DNA of 64,000 nucleotides from Terribacillus saccharophilus. GTDB taxonomy: Bacteria; Bacillota; Bacilli; Bacillales; Amphibacillaceae. Within the stretch, counting starts at the first letter, position 1. Each line of letters starts with the position of its first letter. Below, in pieces: positions 44,673-53,449 of the stretch. The notes beneath the pieces were generated by a model. It was not told the DNA's origin. It saw only the letters and a list, made by a program, of their open reading frames with translations, and made no database searches. The DNA is taken from positions 1 through 64,000 of the forward strand of contig NZ_NPBJ01000004.1 of assembly GCF_002272075.1 (NCBI RefSeq), given 5' to 3'. The translations under genes and the position numbers were made by a program.

Positions 44673-46531
44673 GACTTCGCTTTGATTCGGTAATGACTTA
44701 AAGCAAGCAGCGGAAATATATGCGGATAGCTATCATACCGGATATAAAACTGGCCAGGCAGGCCAATACCGGTCGGATAGTCGATCGAGGTTTGCAGCAA
44801 AGGCTCCGACAACAAAAAGCTGATGCCTTGCTGTACCTCCTTGCTATCCTGTTCACCGCTGGCAATAAGGGCATCAACAGCCCAGGCGGTCTGAACTACT
44901 GTACTGATCGGTAAATCTACGTACGTTCCTACTTCTGCACTTCGGCACGATTCTCCCCAGCCACCATCATCATGCTGAACAGCTTTCAGCCAATTTACCG
45001 CACGCTTGACATGTTTTTCTGTCGTATTTACACCAACTGCTGCAAGTCCTGTCAAAGCAGCCCACGTCCCATACAAATAACAAACTCCCCATCTCCCATA
45101 CCATGATCCATTTAATTGCTGATGCTTAAAAAGCCAGCGGACAGCCTTTTTTATACTGGAATGGTCTTTTTTCAAACTAGCATATGTTCCGAGAAATTCC
45201 ATGACCCTGCCAGTTAAGTCTGCGGTAGAAGGATCAATCGCTGCATCTTCTGCATTTTCAATCGGAAGCTTTCCTAATACCCACCAGTCTGTATCCTTCT
45301 CGAAAGCTGCCCAGCCGCCGTCTTTATTTTGCATCGCCAGCAAATAATCCGATCCTTTTTTCCAAGCGCGCTTAACAGTAAAATCATGACGAGCCTGTCT
45401 TGTGAGGGCTCGAAGTGCTGCAGCTGTGTCGTCATTATCTGGATGATTGGTGTTAGTATCAGAAAACCCCCAGCCGCCAGGCTCCACGGTAGATTGATGG
45501 ATTTGCCAATCTGCTTTTTGAACATGCTGCCGCTGCAGCAGATAATGATTGGCTGATTGAATCATATTTTGTTTAACAGGGGCACCTGCCTGCTGAAGTG
45601 CATAACTGAGCAATGCTGTGTCCCAAACAGTTGATGTGGAATTTTCGACATGAATGCCGTTGCAGTTTTCATTGACAAGACCATGTATGCCTTTTAATGC
45701 CCGTTGTATTTTTGGATTGTTTTCTTCATACCCGAGTGCCATATAGGCGTAAATCATGAAGAAAGTGGCACTTGCATAGCTGTAGAGTGTTCCATCAGAT
45801 TCGGTTCGTTCCTGCATATATTGTTCAGCATATCTATAGCCGGCACGGTGCAGACGGGCTGGCAGGCGAGCCAGACGGCTCCATTCATTCGTGATGGTAC
45901 GAAAAGGAGAGCGAGCATCCGTTAAATCATCCCATTCATCCTCAAACAATAAATGCTCTAGCTGCACGCTGTGTATGCTGATTCGTTTGAATTTTTTATT
46001 CAGCAATAGAAGCATCGGGACAAAATGTATTCTGGCATAGGAACTGAATTGAAAGAAATTTATCGGGAAGGTTGTCGGAACAAGCAGCGCGGTCATCGGG
46101 AACTTCAAAAAGTGAGGCCAAGGTATCATACCGTGGACTGCCAGCATAAAGCGTATCATAAAGTGTGCTTTGTTGATGCCGCCGTTAGTGCTGATATAGC
46201 GTTCTGCAGTCCGTAGCTCTTTAGCAGAGACTCCTGAAAAACGAAGTGCAGCATATGCCAAGACAGTCGCTGATAAGTTGCCGTTTCTTTCACCAGGGTA
46301 TGCTGCCCAGCTGCCATCGTCCCGTTGTTTTTTTAATAATTGGAGTTTTAATTTCTCTACGGTATCTGTTTCCTTGCCGAAGGAAGTGAAGGTGATGATA
46401 TAGAAGCAATCTGTCAAAATCGCACCCTCAAAGCACATACGCCAAGATCCATCTTTCTGCTGCAGCTCTTCTAGCTTATTTGTACGCTTCTCAATTGCCA
46501 TCTTCACATCTTCTATGTTGACCTGGCTCAT
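44669..46531 (-). CDS. sqhC: Terpene cyclase, squalene-hopene / sporulenol synthase type
   Basis: Class II triterpene/sesquarterpene cyclase of 620 residues. The protonating DxDD motif is at 365-368 (DNDD). QW-type repeats recur throughout (for example QKDGSWRMCFEG, QLNGSWYGRWGVCYLYGTWAALTGL, QHDDGGWGESC). Length and context-free similarity fit B. subtilis SqhC, which makes sporulenol from tetraprenyl-beta-curcumene for spores; hopanoid synthesis is the alternative. No squalene-synthase gene is nearby. AAAAGGAG precedes the ATG. Confidence 0.9.
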   Translation of the reverse strand: MSQVNIEDVKMAIEKRTNKLEELQQKDGSWRMCFEGAILTDCFYIITFTSFGKETDTVEKLKLQLLKKQRDDGSWAAYPGERNGNLSATVLAYAALRFSGVSAKELRTAERYISTNGGINKAHFMIRFMLAVHGMIPWPHFLKFPMTALLVPTTFPINFFQFSSYARIHFVPMLLLLNKKFKRISIHSVQLEHLLFEDEWDDLTDARSPFRTITNEWSRLARLPARLHRAGYRYAEQYMQERTESDGTLYSYASATFFMIYAYMALGYEENNPKIQRALKGIHGLVNENCNGIHVENSTSTVWDTALLSYALQQAGAPVKQNMIQSANHYLLQRQHVQKADWQIHQSTVEPGGWGFSDTNTNHPDNDDTAAALRALTRQARHDFTVKRAWKKGSDYLLAMQNKDGGWAAFEKDTDWWVLGKLPIENAEDAAIDPSTADLTGRVMEFLGTYASLKKDHSSIKKAVRWLFKHQQLNGSWYGRWGVCYLYGTWAALTGLAAVGVNTTEKHVKRAVNWLKAVQHDDGGWGESCRSAEVGTYVDLPISTVVQTAWAVDALIASGEQDSKEVQQGISFLLSEPLLQTSIDYPTGIGLPGQFYIRYDSYPHIFPLLALSHYRIKAKS

Positions 46532-46650
46532 GATACAGCTCCTTTTTTCCGAGAGTTATGGAACGGAAAATATACTGCAATATGATAAAATATGCGTAGA
46601 ATAGCTTATTATGACTCGTCATCATGTCCCGTTCAGGTAGGAGGCTTATT

Positions 46651-47519
46651 ATGCGAGCAATTGTAGTGGCAAGTACAGGTGGTCCGGAGGTATTGGAATA
46701 TAAAGATATAACAGTACCCGAACCATCAACAGGAGAAGTAAGGATAAGGGTGTTAAAAGCGAGTGTCCATTTTGCTGATATAAAAAAGCGGAAAGGCGCC
46801 AAGGGTTCTGGAATTCCGGGCATACTTGGACTCGATGCTGTCGGAATCATTGATAAGGTTGGACAAGACGTCAACGGGCTACGTATTGGAGATCGAGTTA
46901 TCGCATTCGTAAAGACAGGTTCATATGCGGAGTTTGCTATAGCGAATGCGTTGCTTGTCTATCCGATTGCAGATTATGTAGATACAGCTGTCGCTGCTGC
47001 GTGTCCTGTTCCTGCCTTTCTATCTTTCATGCTTCTCGAGCGCGTTGGAAGACTTAGTAAGGGAGAAACTGTGCTTGTTCATGCAGCATCGGGAGGGACA
47101 GGCCTTACATTGATTCAGCTTGCAAGAAAGCTAGGTGCAGGCAAGATACCGATGGCGCTGGTGTTGACCTTATATTAGACTCGCTTGCCGGCTCTATAAT
47201 GGAGGAGAGTTTTACTTGTCTTGCTCCCTATGGTAGATTAGTAAACTACGGGAATGCGAGCGGTGCTACTGGTTCTATTAAAACATCTGATGTGCACGCA
47301 AGCTGCCGGGCGCTGCTCGGATTTAGCTTGGGAACGACACGTGAAAAACGACCAGTAGATTTGAAACGTATTGCTGAACAAGTTATCAGTTTAATTGAAT
47401 TGGGAGACATCACTTTCCCCAGCATACAAGAATTCAAGCTCGAGGATGCAAATAAGGCACATCAGCTTATGGAAAGCAGGACACATGCAGGAAAGATACT
47501 TCTGCACATCACAGATTAG
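46651..47519 (+). pseudogene. Broken quinone oxidoreductase (zinc-less MDR)
   Basis: The first frame (46651-47178, start MRAIVVAS after AGGAGG) carries the N-terminal catalytic domain and the start of the cofactor domain (LVHAASGGTGLTLIQLARKLGAGKI). It then continues out of frame to a stop. The original frame resumes at about 47152 with DGAGVDLILDSLAGS and continues to 47519. Compared with intact family members about 45 residues of the Rossmann fold are missing at the junction, so an internal deletion with frameshift has inactivated the gene. Confidence 0.85.
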
Positions 47520-47546
47520 AGACAGATAACGGGGGAAATAGAGTAA

Positions 47547-48314
47547 ATGAAGTTCGTATCATGGAATGTAAATGGAATCAGAGCTTGTGTAAAGAAAGGC
47601 TTTCTCGAGTATTTTGAGGAGCAAGATGCAGATTTCTTCTGCTTGCAGGAAACAAAGCTCCAAGCTGGTCAAATTGAATTAGATCTGCCTGGATACTATC
47701 AGTATTGGAATTACGCCGAGCGTAAAGGGTACTCAGGTACAGCTGTGTTCACAAAACATAAACCGCTACACATCACATACGGATTGGATGAAGGTGTGAT
47801 TGAGCCTGAGGGCAGAATCATCACATTGGAATATGACCATTTCTTTTTGGTTACTGTATATACACCGAATTCTAAACGAGATTTGGCGCGGTTGGCTGAG
47901 CGTTTGGAGTGGGAAGATAAGATATTATCTTATGTACAGGAGCTGGATAACCGGAAACCTGTCATCCTGTGCGGCGATTTGAATGTAGCCCATCAGGAAA
48001 TTGATTTGAAAAACCATAAGACAAATCACGGCAATTCCGGCTTTACGAAAGAAGAACGAGAGAAGATGACTGCTTTCCTTGCTTCCGGTTTCGTAGATAG
48101 TTTCCGATACCTTTATCCGGATCGTGACGACGCCTACAGCTGGTGGTCATATATGAATAAAGTAAGAGAACGGAACATCGGCTGGCGTATCGATTATTTC
48201 ATCGTCTCCGAACGTTGGAAAAACAAAATACAAGATGCGGAAATACATGCAGATACAATGGGTAGCGACCATTGTCCGGTATGCTTGTATATCAAGGACG
48301 AAGACACCATTTAA
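47547..48314 (+). CDS. exoA: Exodeoxyribonuclease III (AP endonuclease)
   Basis: Mg-dependent AP endonuclease/3'-5' exonuclease of 255 residues for base-excision repair. The N-terminal FVSWNVNGIRAC, FCLQETKL, LCGDLNVAH and the C-terminal GWRIDYFIVS and GSDHCPV motifs hold the active-site Asn, Glu, Asp and His. The start ATG follows GGGGGAA. Single-gene unit. Confidence 0.95.
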   Translation: MKFVSWNVNGIRACVKKGFLEYFEEQDADFFCLQETKLQAGQIELDLPGYYQYWNYAERKGYSGTAVFTKHKPLHITYGLDEGVIEPEGRIITLEYDHFFLVTVYTPNSKRDLARLAERLEWEDKILSYVQELDNRKPVILCGDLNVAHQEIDLKNHKTNHGNSGFTKEEREKMTAFLASGFVDSFRYLYPDRDDAYSWWSYMNKVRERNIGWRIDYFIVSERWKNKIQDAEIHADTMGSDHCPVCLYIKDEDTI

Positions 48315-48330
48315 TGGTGTCTTTTCTTTA
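48301..48330 (+). terminator. Terminator of exoA
   Basis: AAGACACCATT and AATGGTGTCTT, with the stop codon in the loop region, followed by TTCTTT. Confidence 0.82.
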
Positions 48331-48441
48331 TGTCCCGAACAATATTTTAAATAATCTGATAGTTTGTTAAACTAAGGAAGAATACATACATATACATTAT
48401 AACGTGCAGGTTAAGTTGGATATGCAAAAGGAGGAGTACTG

Positions 48442-49923
48442 ATGCTTCGTAAAGTGATGTGGATTTTATCCGCAGGACTGTTGCTTTTTGCTTGTATGAT
48501 ACCTCATACACATGTCCACGTAGCCGGAAAAGAGGATAGGATGATAGATAGGTTAACAGAATATCTGGCAAATGAAGAACAGTTGCAAGGAGCAGCCTTT
48601 GCAATACATATTACGGAAGAGCAATCAGGTAAGACAATTTTTGAAAAACATGCTGACCAGCGTATGCGCCCTGCATCCAATATGAAGCTTTTGACTGCTG
48701 CCGCAGTGCTGGATGAATTGGGACAAGAGCATCGCTTCGAAACGATAGTTGCAACAGATGGGCCAGTAAAAAACGGGCAACTCAATGGGAACTTATATTT
48801 GATCGGTAAAGGAGATACGTCTCTTACATATGAAGATATAGAGCGGTTGGCAAATCAGCTCCATGAATTAGGAATACGGAAGATCAACGGCGATATCGTC
48901 GCAGATGATACGTATTTTGATCAGGAACGCTACAGTGAGGATACAACTTGGAAGGACGAATCAGCTTATTATGGAGCTGCTATCAGTGCCCTGACAGTAG
49001 CACCTGACAATGATTATGATACAGGGACAGTAAAAGTCATGGTGAAGGCGAGTGCCTCATCAGGTAAACCGGAGGTAAGGGTAGTTCCGGAAACGGATTA
49101 CATTACGATTCAAAACAATGCTGCTATAGTATCTGATAACGAAGAAGCTGAGCTAAAAGTGACGCGAACTCATGGAAGTAATGACATTGTAATATCGGGT
49201 TCTATTGCAAGGGGTGAAAACGAGCAGGAATGGGTAGCGGTCTGGGAACCAACAGAGTATGTATTGCAACTTTTTGAGGATTATGTGAAGGCATCCGGTA
49301 TCCAGATAAAAGGCACTACCAAAACAGCTAAAGCTCCAGCGAAACGAACCGAGCTTTTGCGGAAGGAATCTGCTCCGCTCAAGGAACTGCTTATTCCTTT
49401 TATGAAACTAAGCAATAACGGACATGCTGAGATGTTTCTAAAGCATATTGGCAGCAGAGAAAAAGCTGGAAACTGGGAAGATGGCATCAACCAGTTAGAA
49501 CACTATCTCGATGGGATGCAGTTTCCGAAAGGAAAAATGGTCATAAGAGATGGGTCTGGTTTGTCACATGTGAATGGAATAACTGCCAGGCAGCTGACGA
49601 CATTGCTTATACAAGCACAACAGGAGTCTTGGTTCCCTGCATTCAAAACATCCCTGCCTGTTGCAGGAAAGGCGGAACGCATGGTTGGCGGAACACTCCG
49701 TAATCGCTTTGTTGGCACAGATCTTGCTGGAAAGATCGAAGCAAAGACGGGCACACTTACCGGCGTTAGTTCGTTATCGGGTTATATGGAAACAAAATCT
49801 GGTGATCGTGTTGTTTTTTCCATCCTGTTAAACGGAATGCTGGATGAAGAAGAAGGACCGGGCATTGAAGACAATATATTGAAAATTGTTTATGAAGAGT
49901 TGAAAAGTATGCATACAAATTGA
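48442..49923 (+). CDS. dacC: D-alanyl-D-alanine carboxypeptidase, S13 family (PBP4a)
   Basis: Exported penicillin-binding protein of 493 residues acting on peptidoglycan stem peptides. A signal peptide covers residues 1-29. The catalytic motifs are SxxK at 79-82 (SNMK), SxN at 324-326 (SNN) and KTG at 435-437, with the large insert between the first two that is typical of S13 enzymes. AGGAGG lies just before the ATG. No promoter was recognised. Confidence 0.93.
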   Translation: MLRKVMWILSAGLLLFACMIPHTHVHVAGKEDRMIDRLTEYLANEEQLQGAAFAIHITEEQSGKTIFEKHADQRMRPASNMKLLTAAAVLDELGQEHRFETIVATDGPVKNGQLNGNLYLIGKGDTSLTYEDIERLANQLHELGIRKINGDIVADDTYFDQERYSEDTTWKDESAYYGAAISALTVAPDNDYDTGTVKVMVKASASSGKPEVRVVPETDYITIQNNAAIVSDNEEAELKVTRTHGSNDIVISGSIARGENEQEWVAVWEPTEYVLQLFEDYVKASGIQIKGTTKTAKAPAKRTELLRKESAPLKELLIPFMKLSNNGHAEMFLKHIGSREKAGNWEDGINQLEHYLDGMQFPKGKMVIRDGSGLSHVNGITARQLTTLLIQAQQESWFPAFKTSLPVAGKAERMVGGTLRNRFVGTDLAGKIEAKTGTLTGVSSLSGYMETKSGDRVVFSILLNGMLDEEEGPGIEDNILKIVYEELKSMHTN

Positions 49924-49990
49924 GCGATATAGACAGGATATCAGCAAGCGGATAGCGAAATGTTCTAATTAGGAACGGCAATAAAAGCAG

Positions 49991-50084
49991 AAGAAACCGT
50001 GTAGGAACGGAGAAGTTAGTGGAGGTGTAAGCAGCTTTATCCTGCTCTGGGATTTATCGTTTGCGGCTCAGTTTCTGGTTTCTT
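49991..50084 (+). other. Possible structured untranslated region
   Basis: AAGAAACC (49991-49998) and GGTTTCTT (50077-50084) can close a roughly 90-nt structure that also contains an AGCAG-CTTTATC-CTGCT hairpin at 50030-50046. It ends 30 nt before the start of the zinc-ribbon gene. A leader structure or small RNA is possible. No class was recognised. Confidence 0.35.
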
Positions 50085-50114
50085 GGCTAGATATTAGGAA
50101 AGAAGGAGATAACA

Positions 50115-50456
50115 GTGAAACAAAGCCGCATGGAAGCAGAGTTATATTGTATCCATTGTCGCAAGGAGTCTCCATTTACGATTACGTACATCAACGATAA
50201 GCTCAAAACGATTTGTTGTACGCAGTGCCATCATGCTATTGATGTCAGACTGGATTTACAAAAGGAATTCAAGGAGGAATGGCAAAATCGCATTCTTTCA
50301 AAACCTTCTCGAATGACGACGGAGTACAAAGATGACTTAAGCCAATTTCTCTTTACGCTGCCGATCCGGCTGGCGAGCAAACCATATCGATTATATCAGG
50401 ACATTAAAGAATCACGCATTATCATGCGGGATTTCAAGGATGTCAAGCATTGGTAA
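50115..50456 (+). CDS. Zinc-ribbon protein ('bh protein')
   Basis: Protein of 113 residues annotated in Bacillus as 'bh protein'. Two cysteine pairs, CIHC at about 12-15 and CTQC at about 35-38, make a zinc-ribbon. The remainder is helical and basic. Function unknown. The start is GTG or ATG near 50115 with GAAGGAG upstream. Single gene with its own terminator. Confidence 0.75.
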   Translation: MKQSRMEAELYCIHCRKESPFTITYINDKLKTICCTQCHHAIDVRLDLQKEFKEEWQNRILSKPSRMTTEYKDDLSQFLFTLPIRLASKPYRLYQDIKESRIIMRDFKDVKHW

Positions 50457-50490
50457 AGCGCCTGGACAACTGTTCAGGTGCTTGTTTTTT
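50456..50490 (+). terminator. Terminator of zinc-ribbon gene
   Basis: AAGCGCCTGGACA and TGTTCAGGTGCTT form a stem with wobble/mismatch positions, followed by TTTTTTG. Confidence 0.82.
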
Positions 50491-50614
50491 GTGTCTTATA
50501 GAAGCGGTCGGCACTTCTAATTGATAACCAGTGAACACAAAGCTAATTAAGATAAAAACGATGTCGATTAGGTATAGAAAAAATCGATAACCATAATTGT
50601 AAATATTATGTTAC

Positions 50615-50650
50615 TATATCGAGGTACGATATATATCGCGCCACGATATA
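50615..50650. promoter_or_regulatory. Tandem PadR-type operator
   Basis: Two copies of TATATCG-N5-CGATATA (50615-50633 and 50632-50650) overlap by 2 bp. The second copy abuts the ribosome site of the padR-like gene. The arrangement suggests autorepression by cooperative dimers. The repeat is seen directly; assignment to the adjacent regulator is inferred. Confidence 0.75.
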
Positions 50651-50662
50651 AGGGGGATGAAA

Positions 50663-50989
50663 ATGCTGTCGAAAAAAGTGAAGGACTTGCTGCCTCTGAC
50701 ACATACTACCTATTATATTTTAATGGTTCTCCAGCAGCCGTTACACGGCTACGGGATCATGAAAGAAGTAGAGAGAATTAGTGAAGGTTCCGTCAAACTA
50801 GGGCCCGGTACGTTATATGGCGTCCTTAGAAAACTTGAAAAACTGCAGCTGATATGTCAAGTGGATCAGCAGGATACAAAAAAGACATACAAGCTGACGG
50901 ATGTCGGGGGAGGATTATTGATAGCAGAATACGAGCGACTTAGGAAGCTTGTTGAAATAAGTGAAAAGCAGTTAGGGGGAGAACTATGA
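50663..50989 (+). CDS. PadR-family transcriptional regulator
   Basis: Winged-helix repressor of 108 residues. The N-terminal HTH has LPLTHTTYYILMVLQQPLHGYGIMKEVERIS, and the wing includes LGPGTLYGVLRKLEKLQLI, as in PadR proteins. The start is ATG 50663; AGGGGG ends 6 nt upstream, whereas the ATG at 50657 would touch the site. It overlaps the DUF2812 gene by 4 nt. A tandem palindrome directly upstream suggests autoregulation. Confidence 0.9.
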   Translation: MLSKKVKDLLPLTHTTYYILMVLQQPLHGYGIMKEVERISEGSVKLGPGTLYGVLRKLEKLQLICQVDQQDTKKTYKLTDVGGGLLIAEYERLRKLVEISEKQLGGEL

Positions 50990-51507
50990 TAGAGAGAAAG
51001 AAGATAAGGAAATGGTTCTGGGCTTGGGATGACCAGAAAGAAGAAGTCTGGCTCCAGCAAATGGCACAGAAAGGCTGGGCGCTTGAAAAATACAAATGGT
51101 TCAAGTATACCTTTAAAGCGGCAGCGCCTTCTAAAATGGTGTACCGTCTGGATTATAAGTTGGGCTATCCTGAAAGAAGCTATTTCGATTTATTTGAAAT
51201 GGATGGATGGCATCTGGTCAGTTCATTTGGAGGCTGGTACTATTTCTGCAAAGAAGATGATGGTACAGATAAATTAGAGATTTTTACAGATGCCCATTCA
51301 AGAGCTGCTAAATACATTCATCTATCGAATTATCTTTTATTCATTTTGGCGATGCATGTGCTATCTTTCTGGCTGCCGGCAATTATAAATTTCAGTCAAA
51401 TGCCTTTTTGGATAGAGGGAACTGTTGCTCCATTAGCCATAATAGGTAGTTTCGCTGTATATATGTTGAGAAGAAAAGCAAAGAAGCTGAAAGAGGTTAT
51501 AGTATAG
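50986..51507 (+). CDS. DUF2812 membrane protein
   Basis: Protein of 173 residues. The N-terminal soluble part (about 1-110) has KWFWAWDDQKEEVWLQQMAQKGWALEKY, the hallmark of DUF2812. Two transmembrane helices follow (about 115-135 and 142-160), then a basic tail. DUF2812 genes are commonly paired with PadR regulators, as here, with overlapping stop and start. Function is unknown; a membrane-stress response role is a guess from the pairing. Confidence 0.88.
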   Translation: MIERKKIRKWFWAWDDQKEEVWLQQMAQKGWALEKYKWFKYTFKAAAPSKMVYRLDYKLGYPERSYFDLFEMDGWHLVSSFGGWYYFCKEDDGTDKLEIFTDAHSRAAKYIHLSNYLLFILAMHVLSFWLPAIINFSQMPFWIEGTVAPLAIIGSFAVYMLRRKAKKLKEVIV

Positions 51508-51508
51508 A

Positions 51509-51551
51509 AATAGAGGTTATTCTGTTCGAGCAGAATAACCTCTATTGTTTT
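51509..51551 (+). terminator. Terminator of padR-DUF2812
   Basis: AATAGAGGTTATTCTG and CAGAATAACCTCTATT form a 16-bp perfect stem with a 6-nt loop, followed by GTTTT. Confidence 0.88.
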
Positions 51552-51729
51552 GGGTAGAAATTGAAAGAAAGCAACGGTACCGAAGCTGCTGGCACTCCGC
51601 GGGAGGTAGGTCAAAAAATAAAAAAGAAAATTTGAAACAAAAGCGCGGAGTTCATTTCAATTAATTATAAAATTGATATGCATTGATGCAATTGAAATAA
51701 AATAAGGTGTTTCTTTGATTTCTATCCAT

Positions 51730-51758
51730 TTGACATCGGGGAGAGAGTACGTCATAAT
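51730..51758 (+). promoter_or_regulatory. Promoter of ring-cleavage dioxygenase
   Basis: TTGACA, 17 nt spacing, CATAAT: a near-consensus sigma-A promoter about 50 bp before the start codon and directly upstream of the MhqR-like box. Confidence 0.8.
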
Positions 51759-51763
51759 ATATT

Positions 51764-51781
51764 TATCTCGAATTCGAGGTA
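51764..51781. promoter_or_regulatory. MhqR-like operator
   Basis: TATCTCGAATTCGAGGTA contains the perfect palindrome CTCGAATTCGAG and closely matches the MhqR (YkvE) box of B. subtilis, TATCTCGAATTCGAGATA. It covers the transcription start region, so repression relieved by quinones is inferred. Confidence 0.75.
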
Positions 51782-51809
51782 ATTCCATCAGCAGGCTGGA
51801 GTGATAAAG

Positions 51810-52787
51810 ATGAACCATTTAAAAGGTATTCACCATGTAACAGCAATTACGAGTAGTGCAGAAAAAAACTATGAATTCTTCACTTATGTACTTGGCATGC
51901 GTCTTGTTAAGAAAACAGTCAATCAAGATGATATCCAAACATATCATTTGTTTTTCGCGGATGACAAAGGCAGCGCAGGAACAGATATGACGTTCTTCGA
52001 TTTCCCTGGGATTCCGAAGGGAACACACGGCACGAATGAAATCTATAAAACTTCATTCCGAGTGCCTTCCGACGCAGCTCTAGATTATTGGGTAAAACGA
52101 TTTGATCGTTTAGAAGTAAAACATCACGGCATAAAAGAGCAATTCGGCATCCAGACATTATCCTTCGAGGATTTTGATGAGCAGCAATACCAATTAATCA
52201 GTGACGAAAACGATAAAGGTGTGGCTTCCGGAACACCATGGCAAGACGGCCCTGTACCTTTAGAGTTTGCTATCACAGGTCTTGGTCCGATTTTTGTACG
52301 GACGGCACATATTGATTATTTCAAGGAAATGCTTGAAAAAGTACTCGTTTTCCGTTCCGTTGCACAGGAAGGTTCCTACTATTTGTATGAAGTAGGCGAA
52401 GGCGGAAATGGTGCTAGCATCGTTCTTGAGCACAATACAATTCTGCCAGACGGAAGACAAGGATTCGGTACCGTACACCATGCTGCTTTCCGTGTCGAGG
52501 ATCGAGCAGTATTAGAGGAATGGATTGAACGGATGCACAGCTTCCAATTCCAGACTTCGGGATATGTGGATCGACACTTCTTCGAATCCCTATACTCCCG
52601 GGTAGCACCAGGGATTCTTTTTGAATTTGCAACTGATGGTCCTGGATTCATGGGTGATGAACCATATGAAACGCTTGGAGAGAAACTTTCCTTGCCGCCA
52701 TTTTTGGAGCCAAAGCGCGAACAAATCGAAAAACTTGTCCGTCCGATCGATACTGTACGCAGCACAAAGCAATTCGAAAAAGAATAA
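51810..52787 (+). CDS. Ring-cleaving dioxygenase, VOC family (MhqO/MhqA-like)
   Basis: Glyoxalase-fold extradiol-type dioxygenase of 325 residues. Two VOC modules are seen, with the metal His in GIHHVTAIT near the N-terminus and HHAAFRVED in the second half. The DGPGF and EPYETLGE segments near the C-terminus occur in the MhqA/E/O group, which protects against methylhydroquinone and catechol. The start is ATG 51810 with GGAG 9 nt upstream; a GTG at 51801 is in frame but touches that site. The MhqR-like operator supports the role. The mhqR gene itself is not nearby. Confidence 0.9.
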   Translation: MNHLKGIHHVTAITSSAEKNYEFFTYVLGMRLVKKTVNQDDIQTYHLFFADDKGSAGTDMTFFDFPGIPKGTHGTNEIYKTSFRVPSDAALDYWVKRFDRLEVKHHGIKEQFGIQTLSFEDFDEQQYQLISDENDKGVASGTPWQDGPVPLEFAITGLGPIFVRTAHIDYFKEMLEKVLVFRSVAQEGSYYLYEVGEGGNGASIVLEHNTILPDGRQGFGTVHHAAFRVEDRAVLEEWIERMHSFQFQTSGYVDRHFFESLYSRVAPGILFEFATDGPGFMGDEPYETLGEKLSLPPFLEPKREQIEKLVRPIDTVRSTKQFEKE

Positions 52788-52792
52788 TAAAC

Positions 52793-52824
52793 TGACATCT
52801 GCTTATTGCGGATGTCTTTTTTTT
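52793..52824 (+). terminator. Terminator of dioxygenase gene
   Basis: GACATCTGC and GCGGATGTC form the stem, followed by eight T residues. Confidence 0.88.
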
Positions 52825-52893
52825 AGCAGTTTTCGTCATGGAAGCGTATAATAAAGATGTAGCATTCATCCCATACAGAAGGAAGGCTTTTTT

Positions 52894-53355
52894 ATGAAAG
52901 CAAAAGACTTCATGATAACAGATGTAATAGCAGCGAGCGAAAACGCGACAGTAAAGCAGGTTTTGAAGACGTTTGTTGATCGGAGGATCAGCGGAATGCC
53001 TATACTGGATAAGGATCGGCGTATTGTAGGCGTCGTCAGTGACGGAGATATTCTGCGAGGGATCCAGCCCAAGGATACAGTCGTCTTCAACTATTTGCTG
53101 ACTGTAAGCTTTAAAGCTGAGAAAATAGACAAAATCGTCGATGAACTAAAAGATCATCCTATATTGAATCTAGCTAAAAAACGAGGAATCGTCACAGTCC
53201 ATGAAGAGGATGAAATGGAAGAGGTGGTGAACATTCTGGCAAAACATCGCTTCAAAAAAATACCTGTCCTGAATGATCAAAAACAGGTGGTTGGAGTTAT
53301 CAGCCGTGGGGATGTCCTCCGTACAATTCATTCCAATCTATTGAATGCGCTTTGA
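52894..53355 (+). CDS. CBS-domain pair protein
   Basis: Protein of 153 residues made of two CBS motifs: AKDFMITDVIAASENATVKQV...GVVSDGDILRG and a C-terminal IVTVHEEDEMEEVVNILAKHRFKKIPVLND...GVISRGDVLRTI. Such stand-alone pairs bind adenosine nucleotides and may regulate other proteins. The partner is unknown. GAAGGAAGG precedes the ATG. Single-gene unit. Confidence 0.9.
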   Translation: MKAKDFMITDVIAASENATVKQVLKTFVDRRISGMPILDKDRRIVGVVSDGDILRGIQPKDTVVFNYLLTVSFKAEKIDKIVDELKDHPILNLAKKRGIVTVHEEDEMEEVVNILAKHRFKKIPVLNDQKQVVGVISRGDVLRTIHSNLLNAL

Positions 53356-53362
53356 GAAATAC

Positions 53363-53399
53363 CGCACTGACTCTTCTGAAAGAGTCAGTGCTTTTTTAT
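53363..53399 (+). terminator. Terminator of CBS gene
   Basis: GCACTGACTCTT and AAGAGTCAGTGC form a 12-bp stem followed by TTTTTT. Confidence 0.9.
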
Positions 53400-53449
53400 G
53401 GTAGAATAGGAGTTATGAGCTTGTTAGATTAAAGGAGTTTTATCTATAT

